64,000 nucleotides of DNA from Nonomuraea helvata (GCF_039535785.1 NZ_BAAAXV010000009.1:2852001-2916000); one strand, 5' to 3'. Counted from the first letter of the stretch, positions 1 through 9,606 are shown. The notes: a model not told the origin generated them from the sequence alone. A program made the numbers and translations.

Positions 1-3000
1 GGGCGGCAGCCGAAGAGCTGGCTGAGCCCGGGCACCGAGACGATCACACCCAGCGCGGCCAGGGACGACACCGCGGCGAGCACCACCGTCCGATCCCGGC
101 CGCCCAGCGCCAGAGTCTGCGTCAGCTGGGCCGACACCAGCCCGATGAGCCCCACCGTATCCGCCCTGCCGCGGGTGCCGGTCATCCGGGCCAGCAGCCA
201 CGCCGCTCCCGCCGCGACGGCCGTGGTGACGGCGCGCAGGTAGATGTCGCGGGTCAGGGCCGCGCCGAGCGAGGCCTCGGGGCCCTCGGCGAGCAGTTTC
301 TCGGGGCTCGCGGCGCTGGGCGGCCGGACGGCCACCGCCATCGCGGGCAGCATGTCGGTGAGCATGTTGACCAGCAGGAGCTGGCGGGCGTTGAGCGCGC
401 TGCGCCCGGTGAGCAGGCTCGATCCGAGGGTGAAGGCGATCTCTCCGACGTTGCCGCCGAGCAGGATGCCGAGCGCGTCGCGTACGGAGGCCCACATGGC
501 CCGGCCCTCGACGATCGCGTCGATGATCGTCTCGATGCGGTCGTCGATCACCACGATGTCGGCGGCGGCCCTGGTGGCGGGGGCGGCGTGCGACCCCAGC
601 GCCACGCCCACGTCGGCCAGCCGGATCGCGGGCACGTCGTTGGCCCCGTCGCCGGTCACGGCCACGACGCTGCCGGCCTTGCGCAGGCAGGTGACGATCC
701 GGGCCTTGTGCTCGGGTGTGACCCTGGCGAACACCGCCACCTCCGCCAGCGCCTCGGCCAGCTTGTCGTCGTCCAGCTCCTCGAGTTCGGGGCCGGTCAT
801 GACGCGCAGGCCGTTCAGCGCGCCGGTCTCCGCGGCGATGGCCTCAGCCGTGCTGGGGTGGTCGCCGGTGAGCATGACGACGCGTACGCCGGCCCGGATG
901 AGCCCCTCCACGCTCCGCTTGGCCGTCGGGCGCACCGGATCGGCCAGACCGAGGAACCCAAGGAAGCACAGGCTCTCGATGCGGGACTCGTCGAGGTCGG
1001 CGCGGCTGGAGGCGGGACGCTCGGCGACGGCGAGCACGCGGTAGCCGCGCAGGGCGAGCCGGTCCACCTCCTCCTCCAGCTGCCGCCTGATCCGGTCGTC
1101 CAGCGGGACCTTCTTCCCGTCGATCACGATGCTCGTGGAGGCGGTCAACACGATCTCGGGAGCGCCCTTGACGCTCAGCAGCTGCCCCGACTCGGACCGG
1201 CCGAGCACGGCGTGGTAGCCGCGGGCCGGCTCGAAGGGCAGCTCGTCCACGCGCTGCCAGGTGCGCAGGCCGTACCGGGGTGTGACGCCGAGCCTGCCCG
1301 CGCCGTCCACGATCGCGCGGTCCGTCGGGTGCGGGATGGCGCGCCCGCCCTCGAACCTGGGCCCCGCGCGCAGCGCCGCGCCGACGATGGCCCTCAGTTC
1401 GGGCGTGGCCTCCTCCACCGCCTGATCGACCCGGCCGTCCGACACCCGGCGCAGGCTGATGTGGCCCTCGGTGAGGGTGCCCGTCTTGTCGAAGCAGAGC
1501 ACGTCCACCCGGCCGAGCGCCTCGATCGTGGACGGGTTGCGTACCAGTGTGTTGTGTGCCGACAGCCGCTTGGCCGAGGCGAGCTCGGCCACGGTGGCGA
1601 CGAAGGGCAGCCCTTCGGGGACCGCCGCGACCATCATGCTCACCGCGGGTCCGACCGCCTGCGACAGCGGCGAGCCGCGGAGCAGCTCGACGGCCATCAG
1701 GAGCAGGCCGGAGCCGAGGGCGGCGGGGAGTATGCGGCGGCTCAGCGCGCGCAGGCGCAGCTCCACCCCGCTCGGCGGCGGGCCTTCCTGGGTCAGCCTG
1801 GCGGTCCTGCCCGCCTCGGTCGCCTCTCCCGTGGCCACGACCACGGCGAGACCGTGCCCCGCCGCGACGGTCGTCCCCTCGTACACCATCGAGGCGCGCT
1901 CCGCGATGGCGGGCGCCGCGGTCGGCGCGTCGGTCTTGGTGACGAGCTGCGACTCGCCGGTGAGAGGGGACTCGTCGATCTCGAGCCCGTGCGCCTGGAT
2001 GAGCCTCCCGTCGGCCGGTACGGCATCGCCGGCCCGCAGCTCGATCACGTCCCCGGGCACCAGGGAGTCGGCGTAGCCCGCCACGGCACCGGTGGGGCGG
2101 CGTAGGCGTACCCGGACGGCGGTGGTCTCGGTGAGGCTGTGCAGCGCCCGGTCGGCGCTTCGCCGCTGGGCGCCGCCGAGCAGCGCGTCCACCCCCATCA
2201 CGCCGCCTATCAGCACGCTGTCGAGCAGCGAGCCGACCGCGGCCGACACGCCCGCGCCGGCGGCCAGCACCGGGGTCAGCGGGTTGGCCAGCTCGTGCAT
2301 GGACGCGCTGAACAGGGACTCCGGGCCGGTGACCAGCGGGCGTGCCGGGGCCGTCCTGCGGCGTTCGGCCTCCGCCTCGGTCAGCCCCTCGGGCGAGGTA
2401 CGGAGGCGGGCCAGGACGTCGCGGGCCGCCATGGCGTGCCAGGGCGTGTGGTCGGCGCGCACTGGCGCGGCCGTCCGCCCGGCGCTCCGGCCCGCCCACT
2501 CCCCGGCCACGATGGCGGCGAGCGACGTGCAGTCGCGGACCAGGTTGGCACGTCCGACCGCGGCCGTGGCCGGGCCGAGCAGTGCCAGCCCGGCCCCCGC
2601 GATCGAGCCGCCCCCCGCCACCCACACGCTGCGGACGCTCGCCTTCCTGGCCGCCGGCAGACACCGGAGCAGCAGGTACGCGCCCTCGAGCGGGCCGATC
2701 ACGTCCGCGTCCCACGGGACCGCGCGCATCCCGCCGAGCACGCCGATGCCCAGGTCGGCCTGGCGCAACCCGCGCCGGCCGCGCCGCGACACCACGGCGA
2801 CCGCGTACCCCTCGGCCTGCAGCGCCCGCACCGACGAGGCCAGCCGGTTCCCGCTCTCGACGACCCGCTCCACGCCCAGCCGCCGGGCGAGCGCGGGGTC
2901 CCCGCCGGCCAGGATCACCTCGCACGTCGCCCTCGGGGCCGTCACCAGGGCCTCGGCGAGCGGATGCAGCTCGCGGGCCAGGTGGACGAGGGCGACCGGG

Positions 3001-4202
3001 GTCCCCTCCCGCGCCACCTCGACCGAGCGGACCCCCTCCTCGGGCGTCTCCGTACGCGGCTCGGCGCTCCACCCGTCGAGCTCCCGCCGGGCCGAGGGGT
3101 CGGTGAGGTCGAGGAGCGCGTACAGCCGGGTGTGCAGCTCCTCCGGATCCACCTCGGGAGTGAGCGGGACGACACCGTCGATCGTCCACGCGCCCGTGGT
3201 GAGCACGGCGGCGTCGAGGACGACGGCGTCGATGCGGTCCATGCGGTAGAGCGCGTCGCGGTCGAGCACGATCGTGCCACGTCCGGCGAGGCTCCGGCCG
3301 ACGGCGCTGGTGAAGGCGTCCCTGCCGTGGCTCGCGGCCCTGGGGATGCCGGCGATCAGCACGGACAGCCCCCGCTGGTTGTCGCGGCTGAGCACCGTGG
3401 TGATGCCGTGCCCGGCCAGTGCCGCCACGCTCGCCGCGTCGGCGTAGCGCTCCACCGGCCCGTTGGGCAGCGGGGCCGGGCGCGGGGCCGCGGCGGCCCT
3501 GGTGTGACGGTAGGCCCCCTCAGCGGCGGCGAACTCCTTCTCGCGCAGCTCCCAGGCCTGCGACCCGGAACGCGCGGCGGCGTACCGGCCGGCCGCGGCG
3601 ATGGAGTCGATCAGCAGCGACGACGGCCGCATGGCCAGCGCGTACGTGACGATCCTGGTCGCCGTCATCAGCGCGTCCGCGCCCGGCTTGCCGATGCGCT
3701 GCTCCAGCTCCCGGTGGACCCGCGGGCTGTTCTCGGCCAGCGAGAGGAAGCCGGGGACCGCCGTGGACAGCCGCGGGACGCGGGCCAGCCGGCCCGCCAG
3801 GGCCAGTCCGGTGCCGGCCAGGTGGAGGCCGAGACTGACGGCGGCGCGGGCCTGCTGCTCCGCGCCGTCCAGCACACGAGCAGGGGCGGGTGTCCCGTCC
3901 GGTTCGTCGAGCTCCTCCACGACGGCCACGAACTTGTCCACGTCGTCCGTCTCGGTGTCGCACGCCACGAACACGGAGCCGAGCGCCCCGTTCACCTCGG
4001 CGCGCGGGGAGCCCAGAGCGCGCAGCCGCCCTTCCAACAGGCGGGCGGGCCGCTCGGTCCGCGGTCCGCCGATGTTCCGCAACTCGATGCGGACCCCGCC
4101 GGGGCACGGCTGTACCCGGCGGGAGCGCGGGAGGATGCTCCTTATCGGCTGGGGGAGCATGTCGAGCAGCGTGTCAGCACAGAGCAGGCCGAACAACGCC
4201 AT
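1..4202 (-). CDS. CtpI-type cation-transporting P-type ATPase, 3' end outside window
   Basis: Integral membrane P-type ATPase that would couple ATP hydrolysis to cation movement; the ion is not known. About 1400 codons are visible and the frame runs off the left edge. Motifs: VPEGLPFV in TM4, actuator TGES at about residue 748, phosphorylation motif DKTGT with Asp at about 905, GDGAND at about 1184, then a P2-like membrane segment (LLLVNMLTDMLPA) and a final GLSQLFGCRP. The roughly 700-residue N-terminal extension, with a degenerate HMA-like stretch near residues 35-85, matches the unusually long mycobacterial CtpI rather than ordinary 750-900 residue pumps. Start ATG 4202 has GGAGG just upstream. 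It lies 28 bp behind a small membrane-protein gene in the same direction, so an operon is likely. Family is clear; substrate is not. Confidence 0.88.
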   Translation of the reverse strand, partial: MALFGLLCADTLLDMLPQPIRSILPRSRRVQPCPGGVRIELRNIGGPRTERPARLLEGRLRALGSPRAEVNGALGSVFVACDTETDDVDKFVAVVEELDEPDGTPAPARVLDGAEQQARAAVSLGLHLAGTGLALAGRLARVPRLSTAVPGFLSLAENSPRVHRELEQRIGKPGADALMTATRIVTYALAMRPSSLLIDSIAAAGRYAAARSGSQAWELREKEFAAAEGAYRHTRAAAAPRPAPLPNGPVERYADAASVAALAGHGITTVLSRDNQRGLSVLIAGIPRAASHGRDAFTSAVGRSLAGRGTIVLDRDALYRMDRIDAVVLDAAVLTTGAWTIDGVVPLTPEVDPEELHTRLYALLDLTDPSARRELDGWSAEPRTETPEEGVRSVEVAREGTPVALVHLARELHPLAEALVTAPRATCEVILAGGDPALARRLGVERVVESGNRLASSVRALQAEGYAVAVVSRRGRRGLRQADLGIGVLGGMRAVPWDADVIGPLEGAYLLLRCLPAARKASVRSVWVAGGGSIAGAGLALLGPATAAVGRANLVRDCTSLAAIVAGEWAGRSAGRTAAPVRADHTPWHAMAARDVLARLRTSPEGLTEAEAERRRTAPARPLVTGPESLFSASMHELANPLTPVLAAGAGVSAAVGSLLDSVLIGGVMGVDALLGGAQRRSADRALHSLTETTAVRVRLRRPTGAVAGYADSLVPGDVIELRAGDAVPADGRLIQAHGLEIDESPLTGESQLVTKTDAPTAAPAIAERASMVYEGTTVAAGHGLAVVVATGEATEAGRTARLTQEGPPPSGVELRLRALSRRILPAALGSGLLLMAVELLRGSPLSQAVGPAVSMMVAAVPEGLPFVATVAELASAKRLSAHNTLVRNPSTIEALGRVDVLCFDKTGTLTEGHISLRRVSDGRVDQAVEEATPELRAIVGAALRAGPRFEGGRAIPHPTDRAIVDGAGRLGVTPRYGLRTWQRVDELPFEPARGYHAVLGRSESGQLLSVKGAPEIVLTASTSIVIDGKKVPLDDRIRRQLEEEVDRLALRGYRVLAVAERPASSRADLDESRIESLCFLGFLGLADPVRPTAKRSVEGLIRAGVRVVMLTGDHPSTAEAIAAETGALNGLRVMTGPELEELDDDKLAEALAEVAVFARVTPEHKARIVTCLRKAGSVVAVTGDGANDVPAIRLADVGVALGSHAAPATRAAADIVVIDDRIETIIDAIVEGRAMWASVRDALGILLGGNVGEIAFTLGSSLLTGRSALNARQLLLVNMLTDMLPAMAVAVRPPSAASPEKLLAEGPEASLGAALTRDIYLRAVTTAVAAGAAWLLARMTGTRGRADTVGLIGLVSAQLTQTLALGGRDRTVVLAAVSSLAALGVIVSVPGLSQLFGCR

Positions 4203-4230
4203 GTGGCCTCCCGTCTACGGCGTCGCGGCT

Positions 4231-4815
4231 TCACTTGCTCGGCGAGGTGCTCTTTCGCCTGCTGGTCGACGTTGACGTGGTCTTCCCGGCGGTGGTCTTC
4301 CCGGCGGTCGTCTTTCCTGCTGTGGTCTTGCGCCCGCCGGCCCCCGCGGTGGTCGTGGCGGCCTTGCCCCGGGTGGACGTGGCCCGGGTGGTCGCGGCGC
4401 CGCGCCGGGTGGTCGTGGCCCGCCCGCTCGTTGGTGTGGGCTCCTTGGCCGCCGCTGCGGTCTCCTGCGGCCGGCTCGGCTGCCGGCCGAACATCGGTGC
4501 CTGCCGCGGCCGCCGCTGCGCGATGACCGTTCCCGCGCCGATGGCGGCCGCCACGGGCCAGTCGAGCACGCCGAAGACCGCGAGCGCGCCGAGCGCCCCG
4601 TAATAGGCCATGCGCTCCGGTGCCGGGAGGAACGTTCGGGCGACGTCCATGTAGTGGCCGATCTCCCGCCTGCTGATGCGCGGCATCTCCATGTGTGGCA
4701 TCTCGATGTGCGGCAACCGGACGTCCGGCTGCCGGACCTGAATGCTCATCATCGGCAGGTCCAGCGTGTACTGCTTTTTACCGTCGGACGTGGCTCGCGG
4801 CTGGGCAACAGCCAT
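4231..4815 (-). CDS. Small membrane protein with Lys/Thr/Ala repeat tail
   Basis: Unknown function, 194 residues from ATG 4815, chosen because GGAGGAGG precedes it; an in-frame start 48 bp upstream lacks such a signal. The N-terminal third has short repeats of the type xHIEMPHMEMP. A hydrophobic segment follows (AYYGALGALAVFGVLDWPVAAAIGAGTVIA). The C-terminal half is low complexity and basic, with three tandem KTTAG units followed by Ser/Thr/Lys. The Ala/Lys/Thr tail resembles histone-H1-like or nucleic-acid/wall-binding tails of actinobacteria, but this is resemblance only. It precedes the CtpI-type ATPase by 28 bp and is probably cotranscribed, which could make it an accessory or regulatory subunit of the pump (inference). 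Confidence 0.75.
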   Translation of the reverse strand: MAVAQPRATSDGKKQYTLDLPMMSIQVRQPDVRLPHIEMPHMEMPRISRREIGHYMDVARTFLPAPERMAYYGALGALAVFGVLDWPVAAAIGAGTVIAQRRPRQAPMFGRQPSRPQETAAAAKEPTPTSGRATTTRRGAATTRATSTRGKAATTTAGAGGRKTTAGKTTAGKTTAGKTTSTSTSRRKSTSPSK

Positions 4816-4936
4816 GACCCCTCCTCCAGGACGAGGAAACCTGTAGGTCTCCCTATCCACCACCAGGCCCGTTATTCCGGACAGGGGGTATTTGAAGGTT
4901 TTTGCCGACCCAAATTTGGGGCTAGGGATGCAGGGG

Positions 4937-5404
4937 TCAGTCGGACACCAGGCGGGCGGGGAAGCCGCCGGTCGCGATGGGACCCCAGCCGTCGATGTGG
5001 ATGCGGATCAGCGACTTGTCCTGACGGCGCATGGCGGCGCGGTACTCGTCCCAGTCGGGGTGCTCGCCGGAGATGCACCGGTAGTACTCGACGAGCCCCT
5101 CGAGGGCGTCGGGCATGTCGAGGACCTCGGCACGGCCGTCGACCTGGACGTACGGGCCGTTCCAGTCGTCGGACACCACGCAGATCGACACGCGCTCGTC
5201 ACGGCGGGCGTTGCGCGCCTTGGCGCGGTCGGGGTACGTGGAGACCACGATCCGGCCGTCCTCGTCCACCCCGCAGGTGACGGGCGAGAGCTGGGGCCGC
5301 CCGTTCTTGCGGGTGGTGGAGAGCAGGCCGTGGTGCCTGGGGCGGAGGAACTCGAGCAGTTCGGGCAGGTCCACGTGGCGGGCGGTGGCGATGTTCGGAG
5401 CCAT
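4937..5404 (-). CDS. PPOX-class F420-dependent oxidoreductase
   Basis: A 155-residue single-domain split-beta-barrel flavin/F420 protein of the pyridoxamine 5'-phosphate oxidase-like superfamily. Family features include HHGLLSTTRKNGRPQLSPV near the N terminus, the central SDDWNGPYVQVDGRAEV strand, and the C-terminal IRIHIDGWGP strand. In actinobacteria such proteins usually bind coenzyme F420 and act as small cytoplasmic reductases or F420 carriers. ATG 5404 is preferred over an upstream in-frame start because it begins at the conserved MAPNIATARH and has AAAGG upstream. It is transcribed divergently from the kinase gene at 5476, leaving about 70 bp for both promoters. The physiological substrate cannot be read from the sequence. 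Confidence 0.85.
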   Translation of the reverse strand: MAPNIATARHVDLPELLEFLRPRHHGLLSTTRKNGRPQLSPVTCGVDEDGRIVVSTYPDRAKARNARRDERVSICVVSDDWNGPYVQVDGRAEVLDMPDALEGLVEYYRCISGEHPDWDEYRAAMRRQDKSLIRIHIDGWGPIATGGFPARLVSD

Positions 5405-5475
5405 CTCATGTGCCTTTCTGTCAATCCTCAGTACTCCGATCCTTCCATCCCTCATCGACCTCTATCCTTCGTGCG

Positions 5476-6108
5476 GTGAACGGTGAGCAGCTCCTCCAGC
5501 GGGTCCACGGGCTGGCCGCGAGTGGTGAGCGGGTCGTGGTGGGCATCGCGGGATGCCCGGGCGCGGGCAAGTCGACGCTGGCGGGCCGGCTGGCCGAGCG
5601 CCTCACGGCGTCGGGGCTGCCGGCGGTGTGGGTGCCGATGGACGGCTTCCACCTGGCCGACGTCGAGCTCGAACGCCTCGGCCGGCTGCGGCGCAAGGGC
5701 GCCATGGACACCTTCGACGCCCACGGCTACCTGGCGCTGCTGCGCCGCATCCGCGCCGAGACCGCCGCCGTCGTGTACGCGCCGTCGTTCGACCGTGAGA
5801 TCGAGCAGCCGATCGCGGGGGCCATCCCGGTGCCGCCGGCCGCGCGCGTCGTGGTCAGCGAGGGCAACTACCTCCTGGCCGACGCCGATCCGTGGCGGCA
5901 GGTGCGAGCGGCCATGACCGAGGTCTGGTACGTCGAGATCGACGACCGCGTACGCCTGGACCGCCTCACCCAGCGGCACATCACGTTCGGCAAGTCCCCC
6001 GATCAGGCCGTCCGCTGGGTCGCCGAGGTGGACGAGCCCAACGCCGCCGCCATCCGCGCGACCCGCGAGAGCGCCGACCTGCTGGTGGACCTCGACGCGC
6101 TCTCCTGA
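5476..6108 (+). CDS. Nucleoside/sugar kinase-like P-loop protein (uridine kinase / FrcK type)
   Basis: Cytoplasmic P-loop phosphotransferase of about 210 residues. Walker A is GCPGAGKST; the substrate region VPMDGFHL and the later VVSEGNYLL are typical of the YggC/FrcK/uridine kinase/pantothenate-kinase-related group. It ends with a TQRHITFGKSPDQA lid-like region. GTG 5476 is preferred: an in-frame ATG at 5410 would add 22 residues unlike the family and cover the divergent promoter region. The physiological substrate (nucleoside, fructose-type sugar or other) cannot be decided here. It ends 7 bp before the convergent gene at 6116. Confidence 0.8.
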   Translation: MNGEQLLQRVHGLAASGERVVVGIAGCPGAGKSTLAGRLAERLTASGLPAVWVPMDGFHLADVELERLGRLRRKGAMDTFDAHGYLALLRRIRAETAAVVYAPSFDREIEQPIAGAIPVPPAARVVVSEGNYLLADADPWRQVRAAMTEVWYVEIDDRVRLDRLTQRHITFGKSPDQAVRWVAEVDEPNAAAIRATRESADLLVDLDALS

Positions 6109-6115
6109 AAAGCCC

Positions 6116-6481
6116 TTATGCGGCGTGCGCCTTGATCGCCACGCTGGTCAGGGCGAGGAGCAGGTCGAGGTCGGGCTCGGCCTCGACCTTCAAGGTCACC
6201 CACGTGTGGTCGGCGCAGAGCTGGACCTGATCGCAGTCGCCCAGCTCGGGCTCCAGCCGTTCGATCGCGGGCGCCGTCAGGCGCAGGCGCACCTCGTCCG
6301 CGCCGGTCAGGCGCAGGATCTCGATTCCCTGGACCGTGAACGCGATGCCGCGCCGGGTGTCGCGCACCTCCAGCGCCGGCCAGGACAGCAGCTGCACCAC
6401 CGCTCGGGCCACGTACGGCCCGCGGCGCAAGGTCGATCTCCGCCTGGCGGAAATGACTGACACATATCCATGCTGCTGCAT
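6116..6481 (-). CDS. DUF5519 (luciferase-like fold) domain protein
   Basis: Small protein, up to 121 residues. Its second half matches the pattern of DUF5519 proteins: a LLSWPALE opening, a strand-rich core ending IEILRLTGADEVRLRL, and the closing WVTLKVEAEPDLDLLLAL followed by a VAIKAH-like tail. The name luciferase in this family is only a fold label; no light production is implied. The start is uncertain: the first 23 residues are Arg-rich and unlike the family, so GTG 6412 is an alternative. It is divergent from the asparagine synthetase gene and convergent with the kinase gene. Confidence 0.6.
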   Translation of the reverse strand: MQQHGYVSVISARRRSTLRRGPYVARAVVQLLSWPALEVRDTRRGIAFTVQGIEILRLTGADEVRLRLTAPAIERLEPELGDCDQVQLCADHTWVTLKVEAEPDLDLLLALTSVAIKAHAA

Positions 6482-6658
6482 ACGGCCACAATCCCGCTAT
6501 CGGCTGTTCTTCAACTGTTATCCGCGGGAAAAGGTCGGCCGTCCGCCGCTGCAGCGCGTACCAGCCGTTCTTCCTGGTCAAGAGGCGTTTACCCGAGTGA
6601 TATCCCGCCAAGGCCGGGGCAGCTGACAGGTCTTGCGGAGAAATCGGGGGAAAGCGAT

Positions 6659-8500
6659 ATGTGCGGCATCTGCGGATGGGTGGATTTCGAGCGGGACCTG
6701 CGGGACGCCGGGGACATCGCCCAGGCCATGACGGACACGATGGCCTGCCGCGGCCCCGACGACCAGGGGCTCTGGACGGCGCCGCACGCCGCCATCGGCC
6801 ACCGCAGGCTCGCCATCATCGACCTCCCGGGCGGCCGGCAGCCGATGGTCGCCGACGACGCCGGTCGGGCGCCGGCCGTGCTGACGTACAGCGGAGAGGC
6901 GTACAACTACCGCGAGCTGCGCGCGGAGCTGACCGCCCGCGGGCACGGCTTCCGCACCCAGAGCGACACCGAGGTGGTCCTGCGCGCCTACCTCGAATGG
7001 GGCGAGGAGCTGGCCGCCCGCCTGAACGGCATGTACGCCTTCGCGGTCTGGGACGCCGCCCGCGAGGAGCTGCTCCTCGTACGCGACCGCATGGGCATCA
7101 AGCCGCTGTACTACTACCCGACGCCGCACGGCGTGCTGTTCGGGTCGGAGCCCAAGGCGATCCTGGCCAACCCGCTCGCGCAGCGGGTGCTGGACGCCGA
7201 CGGGCTGCGCGAGCTGATGTCGTTCGTCAAGACGCCGGAGCACGGGATCTTCAAGGGCATGTACGAGGTGCGTCCGGGCCAGCTGGTACGGGTGGGCCGC
7301 GAGGGGATCAGCAAGCGCCGCTACTGGCAGCTGGAGTCCAAGGAGCACCCGGACGACGTGGACTTCACGGTCAAGACGGTGCGCGGCCTGCTGGACGACA
7401 TCGTCACCCGCCAGCTGATCAGCGACGTGCCGCTGTGCTCGCTGCTGTCCGGCGGCCTCGACTCCAGTGCCATCACCGCGATCGCCGCCAAGGGCCTGCG
7501 GGACCAGGGGCTGGGCCCGGTCCGCTCGTTCGCCGTCGACTTCGCCGGCTACACCGAGCACTTCAAGCCCGATCTCACCCGCTCGACGCCCGACGCGCCG
7601 TACGTGCACGAGCTCGCCGGGCACGTCGGCGCCGAGCACACCGACATCGTGCTCGACTCGGCCGAGCTGATGAACCCGTCCGTGCGTGCCGCCGTCCTGC
7701 GCGCCCGCGACCTGCCGGTCGGCATCGGCGACATGGACAGCTCGCTGTACCTGCTGTTCAAGGCGATCCGGGGGCACTCCACCGTGGCACTCTCGGGGGA
7801 GTCGGCCGACGAGGTCTTCGGCGGCTACCGGTGGTTCCACGACCCCGAGGCGGTCGGGGCCGACACCTTCCCCTGGCTCGTCGGCGGGCTCTCCCCGCTG
7901 ACCGGGGTGGACCGCCTGCTCGAGGACGACGTGCTGCGCCTCCTCGACCTCCCCGGCTACCAGGACGAGAGCTACCGCAGGGCGCTCGCCGAGGTGCCCG
8001 CGCTGCCCGGTGAGACGGGGCACGAGCGGCGCATGCGGCAGATCAGCTACCTGCATCTCACCCGGTTCGTGCAGATCCTGCTCGACCGCAAGGACCGGAT
8101 GAGCATGGCCGTCGGGCTGGAGGTGCGCGTGCCGTTCTGCGACCACCGGCTGGTGGAGTACGTCTTCAACGTCCCCTGGGCGCTGAAGACCTTCGACGGG
8201 CGCGAGAAGAGCCTGCTGCGCGCGGCCGCCGCCGACCTGCTGCCCGACTCGGTCCTCCAGCGCGTCAAGAGCCCCTACCCCGCCACCCAGGACCCGGGGT
8301 ACGACCGGGCCCTGCGTGAGGAGGCCCGCGCGCTGATCGAGCGCGGCGACCCGGCCTGCGCACAGGTGATCGACCTGGACCGGGTTCGTGCGCTGATCGA
8401 CGGGCCGGCGGCCGAGAACGGCGGCGACCGCGCCGCGCTGGAGCGCATGCTGCAGCTCGACGCGTGGCTCGGGGAGTACGAGGTCCGGCTCGCCCTCTGA
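6659..8500 (+). CDS. asnB: Glutamine-hydrolysing asparagine synthetase
   Basis: Class II glutamine amidotransferase fused to an ATP pyrophosphatase synthetase domain, 613 residues, the usual length. It would convert aspartate, glutamine and ATP to asparagine. ATG 6659 places the catalytic Cys at residue 2 (MCGICGW). CRGPDDQGLW and the SGEAYNY glutaminase motifs follow, and the PP-loop SGGLDSS begins at about residue 264. SGESADEVFGGY and the VPFCDHRLVEY segment are both present. A longer in-frame reading beginning at 6470 would bury the catalytic Cys and is rejected. Paralogues also amidate antibiotics or cell-wall peptides, so a role beyond asparagine supply is possible, but no biosynthetic cluster is evident nearby. 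Confidence 0.93.
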   Translation: MCGICGWVDFERDLRDAGDIAQAMTDTMACRGPDDQGLWTAPHAAIGHRRLAIIDLPGGRQPMVADDAGRAPAVLTYSGEAYNYRELRAELTARGHGFRTQSDTEVVLRAYLEWGEELAARLNGMYAFAVWDAAREELLLVRDRMGIKPLYYYPTPHGVLFGSEPKAILANPLAQRVLDADGLRELMSFVKTPEHGIFKGMYEVRPGQLVRVGREGISKRRYWQLESKEHPDDVDFTVKTVRGLLDDIVTRQLISDVPLCSLLSGGLDSSAITAIAAKGLRDQGLGPVRSFAVDFAGYTEHFKPDLTRSTPDAPYVHELAGHVGAEHTDIVLDSAELMNPSVRAAVLRARDLPVGIGDMDSSLYLLFKAIRGHSTVALSGESADEVFGGYRWFHDPEAVGADTFPWLVGGLSPLTGVDRLLEDDVLRLLDLPGYQDESYRRALAEVPALPGETGHERRMRQISYLHLTRFVQILLDRKDRMSMAVGLEVRVPFCDHRLVEYVFNVPWALKTFDGREKSLLRAAAADLLPDSVLQRVKSPYPATQDPGYDRALREEARALIERGDPACAQVIDLDRVRALIDGPAAENGGDRAALERMLQLDAWLGEYEVRLAL

Positions 8501-8683
8501 TCGACGAATCCTTGGCCGGCGGAGCACTCTCGCCAACCGCGCTTCCACCAGGGCAAAGAGTTCGTGCCGATATGAGCGACACGCCGGGTAAACCGATCGC
8601 TGCTGGCATCTAGCGGGAACTTTCCTCGCATTCGACATAAGAGACGCTTTGTCGGGTTCGGGTTACTAGCCCGAGGAGGAAGT

Positions 8684-9514
8684 ATGTATCGCCCGCTTGG
8701 TGCCACCTTCACTGCGGCCCTGGCCACCATGATCTGCATGCCGGGTGCGGCTCACGCCTCGCCGTCGGTCGACAACATCGCGCACCGAGGCGGCGCCGCG
8801 TACGGCCCCGAGAACACCATCGCGGCCTGCACCATGGCGTGGATGCAGCGGGCCGACGCATGCGAGTTCGACATCCAGCAGACCAAGGACCAGCAGCTCG
8901 TCCTGATCCACGACCAGACGCTGTCCCGCACCACCAACGTCGAGCAGGTCTTCCCCGACCGGTCCCCGTGGCGGGTCGCCGACTTCACGCTCGCGGAGAT
9001 CCGTCGGCTGGACGCCGGTTCGTGGTTCTCCTCGGGGTACCGCGGCGAGAAGGTGCCCACGCTCGGCGAGGCGCTGCAGGCCATGAGGCGGTACGGCGTC
9101 GGGCTGCTGCTGGAGATCAAGCACGCGCCGGGCAGTGCCGGGATCGACCAGCGGGTGGCCAACCTGCTGCGACAGAACCGTTCCGTGTGGAGCGGCCGCG
9201 GGCTGGTCGTGCAGGCGTTCGACTGGAACGCGATGCGGTCCTTCCACCGCATGATCCCCGAGGTCCCCATCACGCTGCTCGGCAAGCCGGACCTGAGCAA
9301 GCTCTCCGACCTGGGCACCTTCGCCAAGGGGCTCAGCCTGCCGCGCTCCAGCCTCACGCCGGAACTGGTCAGGACGGTGCACGGCAAGGGCATGCGGGTC
9401 TATACCGGGCCGACGGACCGGCCTGGTGTCATGCGCCGCCTGCTCTCGTACGGCGTCGACGCCATCATGACCAACCGGCCTGGCGAGCTCGACAGCATCA
9501 AGCGGTACTGGTAA
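8684..9514 (+). CDS. Secreted glycerophosphodiester phosphodiesterase
   Basis: Extracellular GDPD-family enzyme, 276 residues, hydrolysing glycerophosphodiesters to glycerol-3-phosphate and an alcohol. A Sec signal peptide covers about residues 1-25 and ends at AHA. The catalytic signature follows as NIAHRGGAAYGPENT, then CEFDIQQTKD and LVLIHDQTL, giving the expected His, Glu, Asp and His. The C-terminal half forms the rest of the TIM barrel, ending YGVDAIMTNRPGEL. A strong ribosome binding site (GAGGAGGAAG) precedes the ATG. It stands alone between asnB and the ThuA pair; phosphate scavenging is the usual role, although no Pho box was identified by eye. Confidence 0.9.
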   Translation: MYRPLGATFTAALATMICMPGAAHASPSVDNIAHRGGAAYGPENTIAACTMAWMQRADACEFDIQQTKDQQLVLIHDQTLSRTTNVEQVFPDRSPWRVADFTLAEIRRLDAGSWFSSGYRGEKVPTLGEALQAMRRYGVGLLLEIKHAPGSAGIDQRVANLLRQNRSVWSGRGLVVQAFDWNAMRSFHRMIPEVPITLLGKPDLSKLSDLGTFAKGLSLPRSSLTPELVRTVHGKGMRVYTGPTDRPGVMRRLLSYGVDAIMTNRPGELDSIKRYW

Positions 9515-9606
9515 GTCGCGAAAAATGTCAGTACTAGCCCATTCAGATAGTTCGTTAGTAAATGCGATGATTGGAGTCGTTTGTCCCCTGAGCGATAGGC
9601 GAATGC

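Noticed and set aside
844..3189. Long 781-codon minus-strand frame inside the P-type ATPase region
   Set aside because: It is out of frame with DKTGT, TGES and GDGAND, and its translation is Arg/Gly-rich low complexity; the true ATPase frame begins at 4202.
4231..4400. KTTAG repeats as a CRISPR or other DNA repeat array
   Set aside because: The repeats are short (15 bp), contiguous and in frame within a coding region, without spacers.
588..4526. Long plus-strand frames opposite the ATPase (588-2105, 2139-4526)
   Set aside because: Typical antisense shadows in GC-rich coding DNA, rich in Arg, Pro and His without domains.
6578..8638. 686-codon frame antisense to asnB
   Set aside because: No recognisable domains; asnB in the other strand has complete catalytic motifs.
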